A DNA stretch of 64,000 nucleotides from Haliea sp. (GCA_016704305.1 JADJAL010000013.1:62001-126000), one strand, 5' to 3'. Shown: positions 28,695 through 38,939, counted from the first letter of the stretch. Notes: a model not told the origin generated them from the sequence alone. Program-made: numbers and translations.

Positions 28695-28795
28695 TCTCTC
28701 TTGGTCGGGTTACCCGGTGTGACAACACGACTATTAAAAAGGTTTCGCGACGGCCAGTCCACGCGACACCTGCGCCCCGCAACGGACTGACCTGT

Positions 28796-30178
28796 ATGCA
28801 CAATACAACAAAGCAGGACTATATCCACGAATGCCGTGCGCTGCTGGCGATCGCGTGGCCGATGCTGATCGCTCAGCTCGCGCAAGTGGGCACCGGTGTC
28901 GTCGATACCATCATGGCGGGACGCTACGATGCCGCCGACCTGGCAGCGGTCGCAATCGGCTACAACATCTGGCTGCCGCTGTATCTTGTGTTCACCGGCG
29001 TGATGCTGGGCGCCACAATGATCATCGCCCAGGATTTTGGCGCCGGAAGGGTGCAGCAGATTCGCGATTCACTGCCGCAGGCGCTGTGGCTCGCGCTGTT
29101 GCTCGGCGTGATCGCCGGGCCGCTGTGCTACTTCTCGGAACCACTGCTCAATCTGCTGCAACTGGACGCCGATACGCAGCGCAAGAGCCACGGCTATCTA
29201 CAGGCGGTTGCTTTCGGCCTGCCGGCTGCCGCGCTATTCCAGGCGCTGCGCTGCCATAACCAGGGCATCGGCATTATCCGTCCGTTTGCCGTCGCCAGTG
29301 TTATCGGGTTTCTCGCCAATATTCCGCTGAACTACATGTTCATTTACGGCAAGTGGGGCGCGCCGGAACTCGGTGCCGCCGGGTGCGGTGTCGCAACGGC
29401 CATCGCGATGTGGTTGAGCCCTATTCTTATCGGCGTGTATATGACAAGGGCCAAACAGCTAAAGCCCTACCTGCCGCCACTGCAACTGGTGCGACCGGAC
29501 TGGGTTGTGCTGCGCGAGATCTGCCGCCTCGGCCTGCCGATGGGGTTGTCCTTTTTCCTGGAGGTAGCGGCGTTTTCCGTGATTGCCCTGCTCATTGCCA
29601 CGCTGGGCAACACGGCGATGGCCGCGCACCAGATTGCGTTCAACCTGTGGGATGTGGTGTACATGGTGCTGATCAGCATAGGGTCGGCGCTCGCCACGCG
29701 GGTGGGCCACGCCATTGGCGGTAGCGACAAGACACGCGTCCGTCTGGCGATACGCTGCGGCGCGTCCATCACGCTCCTGGTGGGCCTGGCCTGCATGACG
29801 GTCCTGCTGAGCGTGCCCGGGCTGATCGTTGCCGCGTACACCGATGACGCCGCGATACACGACATGGCGATCACACTGATTCGGCTGGCGGCACTTTTCA
29901 TTGCCGTGGACGCGGTTCAGGTCACCACGACGTTCGCACTGCGCGCCTACAAGGACACGCGTTTTCCCTTCATCGTGCTGTGCTCTGCCTACTGGCTGGT
30001 GACGCTGCCGCTGGGTTACGTGCTGGGCTTCATCGTCACGCAAGACCCGCTGCAGGGAACCATGGGATTCTGGAAAGGCATGATAGTCGGCATCGCACTG
30101 ACCGCGGTCGTGCTCGGTGTCAGGCTACTGAAAACCCTGCAGAAGCCGCTTCCCGAGCGACAGCATATGACGCCCTAG
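28796..30178 (+). CDS. MATE family multidrug efflux transporter, NorM type
   Basis: A MATE antiporter that expels cationic drugs in exchange for Na+ or H+. The product is 460 residues with twelve hydrophobic segments: ECRALLAIAWPMLIAQLAQV at the start, GTGVVDTIMAGRYDAADLAA, GLPMGLSFFLEVAAFSVIAL and NTAMAAHQIAFNLWDVVYMV. The length is typical of NorM. Its stop meets the moeB stop on the other strand (overlap of four bases). Confidence 0.92.
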   Translation: MHNTTKQDYIHECRALLAIAWPMLIAQLAQVGTGVVDTIMAGRYDAADLAAVAIGYNIWLPLYLVFTGVMLGATMIIAQDFGAGRVQQIRDSLPQALWLALLLGVIAGPLCYFSEPLLNLLQLDADTQRKSHGYLQAVAFGLPAAALFQALRCHNQGIGIIRPFAVASVIGFLANIPLNYMFIYGKWGAPELGAAGCGVATAIAMWLSPILIGVYMTRAKQLKPYLPPLQLVRPDWVVLREICRLGLPMGLSFFLEVAAFSVIALLIATLGNTAMAAHQIAFNLWDVVYMVLISIGSALATRVGHAIGGSDKTRVRLAIRCGASITLLVGLACMTVLLSVPGLIVAAYTDDAAIHDMAITLIRLAALFIAVDAVQVTTTFALRAYKDTRFPFIVLCSAYWLVTLPLGYVLGFIVTQDPLQGTMGFWKGMIVGIALTAVVLGVRLLKTLQKPLPERQHMTP

Positions 30179-30954
30179 CGATGCACCTGCGCACACGCCG
30201 GGCAGTTCACCCGCACCGGCAGCCGCAATTCCCGAAACTCGGTAGTGCGCAAATCGATCACCAGCAACCTGCCGCGCATTGGCTCGCCATAGCCCGAGAG
30301 GATTTTCAGTGCTTCCATCGCCTGCAGTGAACCGAGAACGCCTACCAGCGGCGCAAGCACGCCACTTTCGCTGCAGCTGAGCGCAGTGTCTGTGCGAGGA
30401 TCCGCATGCATACCGGCCTCTCCTTCGGTGTACAAACAGGCGTAGCATGGCCCGCCACGGGTGGGGTCGAACACCGCCAGTTGTCCTTCACTGCGCACCG
30501 CCGCCGCGGACACCAGCGGCACGCCTGCGGCGATGCAGGCGCGGTTCAGCGCAAAACGCACCGGGAAGTTATCGGTGGCGTCGATCACAACGTTAACACC
30601 CGCCAGCAGCGCCGGCATCGCAGATTCAACCAGTGATTGCTCGACCACCCGCACAGAGACCTCGGGATTGAGCGCGGCGATCGCATCCGCTGCCGAGCGC
30701 GCTTTATTGCGGCCGATATCGGCATCCGTGTGCGCAATCTGGCGCTGCAGGTTGCTGAGCTCCACCACGTCGCCGTCCGCCAGCACGAGCTCACCGACAC
30801 CGGCCGCGGCCAGATACAGCGCCGCCGGACAACCCAGGCCGCCCAGGCCCACCACCAGCACTTTGGACTGCTGCAAGCGTTCCTGCCCCGCGATGTCGAA
30901 ATCGTGCAGCAGTATCTGCCGGTTGTAACGCAGCAATTGCGCATCAGTCAGCAT
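30175..30954 (-). CDS. moeB: Molybdopterin-synthase adenylyltransferase / ThiF family
   Basis: The protein adenylates the C-terminus of a ubiquitin-like sulfur carrier (MoaD or ThiS). The 259-residue product has LLRYNRQILLHDFDIAGQER, the nucleotide loop VVGLGGLGCPAALYLAAAGV, the Asp/Arg region VVELSNLQRQIAHTDADIG, and two zinc-binding CxxC pairs (GPCYACLYTEG and NCPACAQVHR). The start at 30954 gives the family N-terminus. It overlaps prmC by 11 bases. As nitrate reductase needs molybdopterin, it is relevant to the nar operon, though it is a core gene. Confidence 0.9.
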   Translation of the reverse strand: MLTDAQLLRYNRQILLHDFDIAGQERLQQSKVLVVGLGGLGCPAALYLAAAGVGELVLADGDVVELSNLQRQIAHTDADIGRNKARSAADAIAALNPEVSVRVVEQSLVESAMPALLAGVNVVIDATDNFPVRFALNRACIAAGVPLVSAAAVRSEGQLAVFDPTRGGPCYACLYTEGEAGMHADPRTDTALSCSESGVLAPLVGVLGSLQAMEALKILSGYGEPMRGRLLVIDLRTTEFRELRLPVRVNCPACAQVHR

Positions 30955-31777
30955 GCCATTGGCCCCCGGTGATCCTTTCCTGTCCCGCGACGTCGCGGCG
31001 GGTGCTGATAGTGTCGAAGCCGGCAGCGGCCAGCATCTGGCGCACTGCATCGGCCTGTTCAAAGCCGTGTTCCAGCAACAGCCAGCCGCCACTGCACAGG
31101 TGCGCAGGCGCTCCCGCGACCAGATGCTGCAGGTCCGCGAGCCCCTGCTGCGCCGCGACCAGCGCGGAGCGCGGCTCAAAGCGCACGTCGTCGCGTGCCA
31201 GATGCGGATCGTCACCGTCGATGTAGGGCGGATTTGCCAGCAGCGCATCGAAGCGCTGCCCCACAACACCCTGGAACCAATCCGATTGCAGCAGGTTCAC
31301 GCGCTGCAGGCCCAATGTATCCGCATTGGCGCGGGCGACCTGCAACGCGTCGGCGCTACTATCGAGCGCCGTCACCTGCCACAGCGGTCTCTCGACGGCG
31401 ACTGCCAGAGCGATGGCACCCGAACCGGTGCCCAGGTCCAGCACTCTTGCGTCGTCGGGCAACGCAAGCTCCAGCGCCCAGGCCACCAGCGTTTCCGTCT
31501 CCGGGCGCGGAATCAGCGTGGCACTGTTGACCGCCAACGATAACGACCAGAACTCTCGTTCACCAATGAGATACGCAACGGGCACGCCCGCCCTGCGCTG
31601 CGCCAGCAATTCATTGAAGCGCTGCGCGCACTCCGGCGCTACCGCGTGCTCCGGCCAGGTATACAGCCACGTGCGGGATTTTCCGAGAGAGTGACACAGG
31701 AGGATTTCGCTATCACGGCGCGCGCTGTCGCTGGGCAGATCAGCGCCCGAACGCAGCAGCTCGCGCACGGTCACCAT
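30944..31777 (-). CDS. prmC: Release factor glutamine methyltransferase
   Basis: PrmC methylates the Gln of the GGQ motif in RF1 and RF2. The 277-residue product has the SAM site VLDLGTGSGAIALAVAVERP and the catalytic FDALLANPPYIDGDDPHL. The start ATG overlaps the prfA stop (TGATG), so it is translationally coupled to its own substrate gene. This is the normal hemA-prfA-prmC order. Confidence 0.96.
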   Translation of the reverse strand: MVTVRELLRSGADLPSDSARRDSEILLCHSLGKSRTWLYTWPEHAVAPECAQRFNELLAQRRAGVPVAYLIGEREFWSLSLAVNSATLIPRPETETLVAWALELALPDDARVLDLGTGSGAIALAVAVERPLWQVTALDSSADALQVARANADTLGLQRVNLLQSDWFQGVVGQRFDALLANPPYIDGDDPHLARDDVRFEPRSALVAAQQGLADLQHLVAGAPAHLCSGGWLLLEHGFEQADAVRQMLAAAGFDTISTRRDVAGQERITGGQWHAD

Positions 31778-32862
31778 CAACTGTCGGACAGTGCCGCCAG
31801 CTGGTCCGCCTGGTACTCCTGGCGCAGTGGACCGATAACCGCGTCGAGATCGCCCTCCATGACCTCGTCCAGTTTGTACAGCGTCAGGTTGATGCGGTGG
31901 TCCGTCATGCGGCCCTGCGGGAAATTGTACGTGCGGATACGATCGGAGCGATCGCCGGTACCCACCAGGTTCCTGCGCGTCTCGGCCGTTTCGCTGGCCT
32001 GCTTGTCCTGCGCGCTGCGCAGTAATTTGGCGGCCAGCAGCGACATCGCCCGGGCGCGGTTCTTGTGCTGGGAGCGCTCGTCCTGGCACTCCACCACCAC
32101 GCCGCTGGGAACGTGTGTAATGCGTATGGCGGAATCCGTTTTGTTGACGTGCTGCCCGCCGGCACCGGAGGCGCGGAAGGTATCGATGCGCAGATCGGCC
32201 TTGTTGATTTCGATCTCATCCACTTCCTCGACCTCCGGCATCACCGCCACCGTGCAGGCCGAGGTGTGGATGCGCCCCTGCGATTCGGTGTCGGGCACGC
32301 GCTGCACGCGGTGGGCGCCGGATTCAAATTTGAGTTGCGCATACACATCGCGGCCTTCCACGCGCGTGATGATTTCCTTGTAGCCGCCGTGCTCGCCGGG
32401 TCGCTCGGACAATACCTCCACCTTCCAGCCCTGGTTTTCCGCGTAGCGGGAGTACATGCGGAACAGGTCGCCGGAGAAGATTGCGGCTTCGTCACCGCCG
32501 GTGCCAGCGCGTATCTCCAGGAAGACGTTGTGCGAGTCGCGCGGATCGCGCGGCAACATCAGCGTCTGCAGTTCGTCTTCCAATGCGGCGAGCTGCTTTC
32601 CGCCACTTTCCAGTTCCTCGCGCGCCATTTCGCGCACCTCCGGATCGGCGTCTTCCAGCATCTGCCGCGCCTCCTCGAGATCGGCGTTAACCTGCCGATA
32701 GCGGGTGTAGCAGGTAATCACTGGTTCCAGCTCGGCATACTCGCGCGACAATTCGCGAAATTTGTTCTGGTCCGAGATGGTCTGGCTGTCGCTGAGCAGG
32801 GCGGACACTTCCTCGTGCCGATCGCTGAGCGTTTCCAGTTTGGTAAGCAGGGATGGCTTCAT
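31777..32862 (-). CDS. prfA: Peptide chain release factor 1
   Basis: RF1 recognises UAA and UAG and triggers peptidyl-tRNA hydrolysis. The product is 361 residues with PSLLTKLETLSDRHEEVSAL at the start, the codon-recognition region and the catalytic GGQ in DTFRASGAGGQHVNKTDSAI. The start overlaps the true hemA stop (ATGA). Confidence 0.97.
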   Translation of the reverse strand: MKPSLLTKLETLSDRHEEVSALLSDSQTISDQNKFRELSREYAELEPVITCYTRYRQVNADLEEARQMLEDADPEVREMAREELESGGKQLAALEDELQTLMLPRDPRDSHNVFLEIRAGTGGDEAAIFSGDLFRMYSRYAENQGWKVEVLSERPGEHGGYKEIITRVEGRDVYAQLKFESGAHRVQRVPDTESQGRIHTSACTVAVMPEVEEVDEIEINKADLRIDTFRASGAGGQHVNKTDSAIRITHVPSGVVVECQDERSQHKNRARAMSLLAAKLLRSAQDKQASETAETRRNLVGTGDRSDRIRTYNFPQGRMTDHRINLTLYKLDEVMEGDLDAVIGPLRQEYQADQLAALSDS

Positions 32863-34219
32863 TGCAATGTACGTCGTGTGGATTCCGCCTTGGATAACGG
32901 CGGATCAAGTTCCGCTTCATCGAGGTCAGGCTCGGCAGAGAGAGATTGCGATGCCCCTCGAGACCCAACAATTTGCGCGCGTTGTTGATCAGGTCCTGGC
33001 GGCCGTCGACGCTGGCCTGCTTCAGCCCGGTAGTGGGCGCGTGAATCAGTTTGTTGGTGATGGCGCGCGACAACTGCGCCAGTACCTGCCTGGGATCGTC
33101 GCCGCGCGCGAGCGCACGCTGCGCACGCTGCAGTTCATGTTCGCGCAACTGTTCCGCCATCATGCGGTACTCCCTGACGCTGTCCACCGCCGCGAGACTG
33201 CGCACCTCTTCGGTGTAAGCCCGCACGCCTTCATCAATAATCACGTCGGCCTTGCGCGCCTCGCTGCTGCGACTGCGCAGGTTCTGGTCGACGATCTCGC
33301 GCAAATCATCAACGGTATACAAATAGACGTCACCCAGCTCACCCACCTGCGACTCGATGTCCCGGGGCACCGCGATATCGACCATCAGGAATGGGCGGTG
33401 CTTGCGCACCTTCAGTGCCTGCTCTACCGCACCTTTGCCCAGGATTGGCAACTGGCTGGCGGTGGAGGTGATGACGATATCCGCATCCGACAACTGCGCG
33501 GGAATCTCCGCGAGCAGCACCGCTTCCGCGCCAAATTTCTGCGCCAGTTCGCGCGCCCTGCCGAGCGTGCGATTGGCGATGACGATCTGCCGCACGCCCG
33601 CGCCGACAAGATGGCGCGCCACCAGTTCGATCGTTTCCCCCGCACCCACCAGCAGCGCGTTACACTGCGTCAGGTCAGAAAAAATATGTCCGGCAAGATC
33701 CACGGCGGCATAGGCGACGGACACCGGATTCTCGCCGATAGCCGTATCGGTGCGCACACGCTTGGCGATGGAGAACACGCGCGGAAACAGGCGGTTGAGC
33801 TCACTGCTGACCGTGCCGGCCTCGCTCGCCACCGCATACGCAGACTTGATCTGCCCGAAGATCTGCGGCTCTCCCAACACCATCGAATCCAGCCCACTGG
33901 CAACCTGCACCAGGTGGCGCATCGCCTGCACATTCTCGTGCAGGTAGGCGAACTGGTGTAATTCGCGTGCCGAAAGGTGGTGATAATTGGCGACCCAATC
34001 GATAAGGCGCTGCGCCTGGTCGCTGGCCGCAACACCTTCAGGGACAATGGCGTACAGCTCCGTGCGATTGCAGGTGGAGAGGATCACAATTTCCTCGACA
34101 CCGGTGACTTCACAGGCATCCACGAGCGCCTCACCGACCTGCTCGGGCGCAAACGCAACCCGCTCCCGCACTTCCACGGCAGCTGAGTGATGGCTGATTC
34201 CCAACGCGATCAAATTCAT
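32859..34219 (-). CDS. hemA: Glutamyl-tRNA reductase, frameshift near the C-terminus
   Basis: HemA reduces Glu-tRNA-Glu to glutamate semialdehyde, the first step of haem synthesis. The protein starts MNLIALGISHHSAAVEVRER. The catalytic Cys is in VILSTCNRTELYAIVPEG, the NADPH loop in NALLVGAGETIELVARHLV, and the dimerisation helices run to LLGLEG. After that the frame is lost at the C run 32954-32957. With one more base it reads SLSAEPDLDEAELDPPLSKA and ends RRTLQ with a TGA overlapping the prfA ATG. Unhealed, it runs 175 bases into prfA to 32687. The gene is essential, so a sequence error is likely. Confidence 0.92.
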
Positions 34220-34501
34220 GGCAGCTGCTGCGGCTCCATCTCGTTCTGTATTGGCGTTCACCTGCCGCGGACACGGCATCCTGAAAACGGGCGCACCTTA
34301 ACACGGTTCACAAATGTACCGGCCGATTTTAACAACTCGGGCCATGAATGACAGCCTTACCGCGGCGTGATGCGTTGCGTGGCGCATTGTGTGATGTGCA
34401 TGGCGATCAGGCCATCGAAAGCGCCGCTTTGTGGGTTTCGGACCCAGTCTGTGTCATCATACCGGCTCTCTCACCGCCGGATCTCCTCGCCTTTAACCAC
34501 C

Positions 34502-36310
34502 ATGTCGCGACTCATTGCCCTCGCTCTCACTTCCGCGCTGCTCAGCGGCTGCGCTACCCAGACACCCGTTGCCGATAAGGGCGTCGAGCAGGAGGCTGCG
34601 AGCAAGGCCGAGCAGGCGGCGACCGTGCCGGAAAAGCCGTTCCCTGCCGACAGCCTTTACGACTTGCTGGTCGCCGAATTCGCGCTGCGGCGCCAGGCCT
34701 ACGATGTGACCCTGGACATGTACCTGAAGCAGGCGCCGGTGCTGCGCGACCCCGGCATCAGCGCGCATACCACGCACCTCGCCCAGTTCCTGCAACGCCC
34801 GGAGGCAGCCCTGCAATCGGCGCAATTATGGGTGGAACTGGAACCGGACAATGCCGAAGCGAACAGCACCATGGCGAGCCTGCTCGCGCAGCAGGGCCGC
34901 CCCCTCGATGCTCTCCCCTATCTCGTGATGGTAGAACAGCAGGCGGGAACGGCCAATTTCCCCATGCTGTTTAGCGGCTATCCCCAGCTGAACGAACAAC
35001 AGCGCATGGAACTGGTGCAGGACATCGACAAACTGGCCGCCCAATATCCGCAAAATACGCAACTGATGTTAACCCAGGCGCTTTTTCATACAGAGAACAA
35101 ACAGTATGACCAGGCGCTGGAAGAGCTTCGGGCTGTTCTGGAACTGGAGCCTGAACAACCGCAGGCCCTGCTGCTGGAAGCCAGGATCCTGATGGAACAG
35201 AAAGCCAAAAATCCCTTTGCGCGCCTGCAGCGTGCGCTGGAGGAACATCCCGACGACAGCAGGCTGCGCCTGCAGTATGCCCGCATGCTGGCCACCACCG
35301 ACATGGCGGCGGCGCGCGAGCAGTTTGAGATTCTCTCGGCACAGGCGCCACAGGATAGCGACCTGATATTCTCGCTGGCGCTGATCAACCGCGAGATGGG
35401 CGACAGCGCGGCGGCGCGCAAGTATCTGCAGCAGACCATCGCACTGGGGCAGCGCAGGAATGAAGCCTACTATTACCTGGGCCGCATCGCTGAGGACGAC
35501 AGCAATCCCGAGGAGGCGGTAACCGCTTACATGCAGGTCGGGATCGGCCCGGAATACCTTGCGGCAAACACGCGTATCGGCCTGATTCTGGCTGGGCAAG
35601 GGGAACTGGAGCGCAGCCATGCCTGGTTTGAGCAACAACGCGAAAACATACCTCCGCTGCGCGAACAATTGTACGGCCTTGAAGTCGACATCCTCACCCG
35701 CGCCAACGCCACGCAGGAAGCCGAACAGGTGCTCGACCAGGCGCTGAAGGAAATGCCCGGCAGCGTATCGCTGCGCTACGCACGGGCGATGCTCCGTGAG
35801 CAGCAGGACGACCTCGTCGCCATGGAGAAGGACCTGCGCGCAATTCTCGCGACCGACCCGAACAACACCACCGCGCTCAATGCCCTGGGCTATACGCTGG
35901 CTGATCGCACGACACGCTACGCGGAGGCGCAGGCACTGGTCGCGCGCGCACTGGAACTGCAACCCGGGGAACCCGCGATCATGGACAGCATGGGCTGGGT
36001 GCTATTCCGCACTGGCCAGTATGACGAAGCCGTGGCGTACCTGACTCGTGCCTACGCACAATTTCCCGATCCCGAGGTGGCGGCGCACCTCGGTGAAGTG
36101 TTGTGGGTCAAAGGGGATCAGGAAGGTGCCATCGCAGTATGGCGGGCCGCCCTGGCGCGCGACGCGCAGCATCCGGTACTGCTGGAAACGTTGCACCGAT
36201 TGGGAGTAGAACTGCCACCCGCACTGCCGGTCGAAGTTCCGCCCGCAATCCCGCTCGAAGCTCCCCCCGCAATGCCGCTCGAAGTTCCCCCCGCGCAGCC
36301 ACAGTCCTGA
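34502..36310 (+). CDS. TPR repeat lipoprotein (PA4667-like)
   Basis: The product is a 602-residue outer-membrane-type lipoprotein. The lipobox is at SRLIALALTSALLSGCATQT (Cys near residue 17), and 10-12 TPR repeats follow, for example AAQYPQNTQLMLTQALFHTE and DPNNTTALNALGYTLADRT. The C-terminus from about residue 575 is a Pro/Val/Glu repeat (VPPAIPLEAPPAMPLE). It is divergent from hemA and just before lolB, as PA4667 is in Pseudomonas. Its role is not known; it may help place outer-membrane components. An upstream in-frame start at 34367 would destroy the lipoprotein signal. Confidence 0.85.
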   Translation: MSRLIALALTSALLSGCATQTPVADKGVEQEAASKAEQAATVPEKPFPADSLYDLLVAEFALRRQAYDVTLDMYLKQAPVLRDPGISAHTTHLAQFLQRPEAALQSAQLWVELEPDNAEANSTMASLLAQQGRPLDALPYLVMVEQQAGTANFPMLFSGYPQLNEQQRMELVQDIDKLAAQYPQNTQLMLTQALFHTENKQYDQALEELRAVLELEPEQPQALLLEARILMEQKAKNPFARLQRALEEHPDDSRLRLQYARMLATTDMAAAREQFEILSAQAPQDSDLIFSLALINREMGDSAAARKYLQQTIALGQRRNEAYYYLGRIAEDDSNPEEAVTAYMQVGIGPEYLAANTRIGLILAGQGELERSHAWFEQQRENIPPLREQLYGLEVDILTRANATQEAEQVLDQALKEMPGSVSLRYARAMLREQQDDLVAMEKDLRAILATDPNNTTALNALGYTLADRTTRYAEAQALVARALELQPGEPAIMDSMGWVLFRTGQYDEAVAYLTRAYAQFPDPEVAAHLGEVLWVKGDQEGAIAVWRAALARDAQHPVLLETLHRLGVELPPALPVEVPPAIPLEAPPAMPLEVPPAQPQS

Positions 36311-36314
36311 TCCG

Positions 36315-36917
36315 GTGATTGCCCGACAACTGACACTGTGGCTGTCGCTGGCATTGCTTGCCGGTTGTGCCGGGCTGGCCGAGCGCGAGCCCACTTCCGC
36401 CGGCTGGAAGGCGCACAGCGCACAAATAGCCGAGCTGCAACGCTGGACGGCAAATGGCAAGCTGGCCCTGCGCACTGCAGATGCCTCGGACTCCGCCAGC
36501 ATGGTCTGGCAGCAACATGATCGGGATACGCACCTGCAGTTGAGCGGCCCACTTGGCATGGGCGCCACGACGATTGAGAGCGACGGCCAGCAACTGGACA
36601 TTCGCCGGGGCGATGAGCAGCAAACGCTGGACATCTCTACTCCGGACGCCATTATGCTCAACACCGGCTGGGACCTGCCGCTGCATGCGCTGACCTACTG
36701 GCTCAAGGGCCTGCCTGCGCCGGATGCCGACATACAGAGGCTCGACCTGAACACGCAGACACAATTGCTGCAAAATCTGCAACAGGACGACTGGGATATC
36801 CGCTTCGAGTCGTATGGCCAATTCCAGGGCTACATCCTGCCGACGCGCCTGCGTATCGAGCGCGGCGCGACGCTCGTCAAGGTTGTGATATCGCAATGGC
36901 AGATGCCCGACCCTTGA
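36315..36917 (+). CDS. lolB: Outer membrane lipoprotein LolB
   Basis: LolB accepts lipoproteins from LolA and inserts them in the outer membrane. The 200-residue product has a lipobox in LWLSLALLAGCAGLAERE and the fold motifs LQRWTANGKLALRTADASDS, LQLSGPLGMGATTIESDG and LPLHALTYWLKGLPAPDA. GTG start four bases after the TPR gene. Its stop overlaps ispE (TGATG). Confidence 0.93.
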   Translation: MIARQLTLWLSLALLAGCAGLAEREPTSAGWKAHSAQIAELQRWTANGKLALRTADASDSASMVWQQHDRDTHLQLSGPLGMGATTIESDGQQLDIRRGDEQQTLDISTPDAIMLNTGWDLPLHALTYWLKGLPAPDADIQRLDLNTQTQLLQNLQQDDWDIRFESYGQFQGYILPTRLRIERGATLVKVVISQWQMPDP

Positions 36918-37746
36918 TGCCCGCCTCCCTGTCCCTGCTGTCGCCAGCCAAGCTGAACCTGTTCCTGCACATCACCGGCAGGCGCGACGACGGCTACCAC
37001 GAGTTGCAAACACTGTTTCAACTGCTGGACTGGGGCGATGAGCTCACGTTCACGCCAAACCAAACGGGCGCGATCACGCTGGACAGCAACGCGGCGGGTA
37101 TTCCGCTGGAGCACAATCTCGTTGTTCGCGCCGCGCGTCTGCTGCAACGCGGCTCGCAGGGTGCGCATATTGTGCTGCAAAAACGCATTCCCGCCGGCGC
37201 GGGGCTGGGCGGCGGCAGTTCCAATGCAGCCTCTACGCTGCTCGCGCTGAACTATCTGTGGCAATGCGGATTGCCGCGCATGCAATTGCAAACACTGGGC
37301 GCAACGTTGGGCGCCGATGTACCGGTGTTTGTCGGCGCCCACACGGCCTGGGCCGAAGGCGTCGGGGAGATACTGACGAGCGTTGAGCTCCCCAGCGCTG
37401 GTACCTGATTCTGGTGCCCGACTGCCACGTCTCCACCGCTGAAATATTTTCCCATCCACAATTGACACGCAACACCATCCCCATCAAAATGGCGACCTTT
37501 TTTGGGGGTGACACCCGAAACGATTGCCAACAACTTGTCAGGTGTCTCTACCCTCAAGTTGATAAAGCATTGAATGTTTTGGGGAATTTCGGCGAAGCAA
37601 GATTGACCGGCACGGGAGCCTGCGCCTTCGTCAGCTTTGACGATGAAGTGCTGGCCAGGGCGGCCCGTAAGCAGTTGCCGGAAGAGTGGACGAGCATCCT
37701 GGCGCGTGGCATCAACCGCTCGCCTCTACCACCAGAATTGGACTAA
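36917..37746 (+). pseudogene. ispE: 4-diphosphocytidyl-2-C-methyl-D-erythritol kinase, one apparent frameshift
   Basis: IspE phosphorylates CDP-ME in the MEP isoprenoid pathway, a GHMP kinase. The first frame has LSPAKLNLFLHITGRRDDGY and the ATP loop IPAGAGLGGGSSNAASTLLA, reaching GEILTSVELP. The second continues RWYLILVPDCHVSTAEIFSH to GEARLTGTGACAFVSFDDE. One C is missing from the run at 37390-37393; adding it restores about 277 residues. As the pathway is essential, a sequence error is likely. The start at 36917 overlaps the lolB stop; ATG 36896 is possible. Confidence 0.9.
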
Positions 37747-37759
37747 TCCGACAGATTAT

Positions 37760-37834
37760 TGGGGTGTCGCCAAGCGGTAAGGCACCAGGTTTTGATCCTG
37801 GCATGCGGAGGTTCGAATCCTCCCACCCCAGCCA
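37760..37834 (+). tRNA. tRNA-Gln (anticodon TTG)
   Basis: This is a 75-base tRNA with CCA encoded. The acceptor TGGGGTG pairs with CACCCCA; the anticodon arm is CCAGG-TTTTGAT-CCTGG, giving anticodon TTG; and the T arm carries GGTTCGAATCC. It lies between ispE and prs, the same place as in Pseudomonas. Because GatCAB is present, it may be charged with Glu and amidated, if glutaminyl-tRNA synthetase is absent from the genome. Confidence 0.97.
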
Positions 37835-37841
37835 TACCGGC

Positions 37842-37870
37842 AGCGCGATAAGCTATTGGCTTATGGCGCT
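37842..37870 (+). terminator. Hairpin downstream of tRNA-Gln
   Basis: AGCGCGATAAGC and GCTTATGGCGCT form a 12-bp stem with one mismatch around a five-base loop. It is followed by GCATTTATTT, only a weak T-rich tail. It probably ends the tRNA transcript before prs. Confidence 0.5.
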
Positions 37871-37918
37871 GCATTTATTTACCGACGTTTTTCGTGAAAC
37901 ACCTGAAGGTAGAACGCA

Positions 37919-38866
37919 GTGTCTTCAAAGATGATGGTCTTTACGGGTAACGCCAACCCGGAGCTGGCCCAGAAAGTCGCAAGCCGGTTGTATCTGTCAT
38001 TGGGCAAGGCAGATGTCGGCAAATTCAGCGACGGTGAAGTCTGTGTCGAACTGAACGAAAACGTGCGCGGCAAGGATGTTTTTGTCCTGCAATCAACGTG
38101 TGCGCCGACCAATGACAACCTGATGGAACTGGTGGTCATGATCGATGCGCTGCGCCGGGCATCCGCCACGCGCATTACGGCGGTGGTGCCGTATTTCGGT
38201 TACGCACGCCAGGACCGGCGCGTGCGCTCGGCGCGGGTGCCCATTACCGCCAAGGTGGTCGCGGACATGATGGCGATCGTCGGCGTGGACCGTGTGTTGA
38301 CCGTCGACCTGCACGCCGAACAAATCCAGGGCTTTTTCCGCTGTCCGGTGGACAACGTGTACGGCTCCCCGGTGCTGATCGACGATATAAAAGCCTGCGG
38401 CCACGAAAACCTGATTGTGGTGTCGCCGGATATCGGTGGCGTGGTGCGGGCGCGGGCGATTGCGAAGCAGTTGGACGAAGCCGATCTCGCAATCATCGAC
38501 AAACGGCGCCCAAAGGCCAACGAAGCCCAGGTGATGAACGTGATCGGCGAGGTCGAAGGCCGCACCTGCCTGCTGGTGGACCACCTGGTCGATACCGCAG
38601 GAACGCTGTGCAAAGCCGCCGACGCACTGAAGGACAGGGGCGCCTCAAAAGTAGTGGCTTACTGTACCCACGCGGTACTCTCCGGCAATGCGCTGGAAAC
38701 TATCAGGAACTCCCAGCTCGATGAGCTGGTGGTAACAGACACGATTCCTCTTGTGGCCGAGGCGAAGCACATCAGTAAAATTCGCCAGCTCACGATTGCT
38801 GACCTGCTGGCCGAGTCCATGCGGCGGGTCGCCAATGAGGAATCCATCAGCGCGCTGTTTCAGTAG
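37919..38866 (+). CDS. prs: Ribose-phosphate pyrophosphokinase (PRPP synthetase)
   Basis: Prs makes PRPP for nucleotides, histidine (see hisG at the start of the window) and NAD. The 315-residue product has MVFTGNANPELAQKVASRLY, the ATP flap PYFGYARQDRRVRSARVPIT, the catalytic region VLTVDLHAEQIQGFF, and a PRPP loop CLLVDHLVDTAGTLCKAADA. Most Prs proteins have DD(M/L)VDT there; this one has DH, an unusual change at a normally invariant Asp. GTG start at 37919; an ATG lies four codons in. Confidence 0.95.
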   Translation: MSSKMMVFTGNANPELAQKVASRLYLSLGKADVGKFSDGEVCVELNENVRGKDVFVLQSTCAPTNDNLMELVVMIDALRRASATRITAVVPYFGYARQDRRVRSARVPITAKVVADMMAIVGVDRVLTVDLHAEQIQGFFRCPVDNVYGSPVLIDDIKACGHENLIVVSPDIGGVVRARAIAKQLDEADLAIIDKRRPKANEAQVMNVIGEVEGRTCLLVDHLVDTAGTLCKAADALKDRGASKVVAYCTHAVLSGNALETIRNSQLDELVVTDTIPLVAEAKHISKIRQLTIADLLAESMRRVANEESISALFQ

Positions 38867-38939
38867 AGGCAGCGTAAACACCAACGCATTGCAGCACCGG
38901 TCGCGGGTGGGGCAATGACTTATCAAAGGAGTCACGACA

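Noticed and set aside
32687..32858. Extension of hemA into prfA
   Set aside because: It follows from the frameshift at 32954; the alternative frame ends exactly at the prfA ATG.
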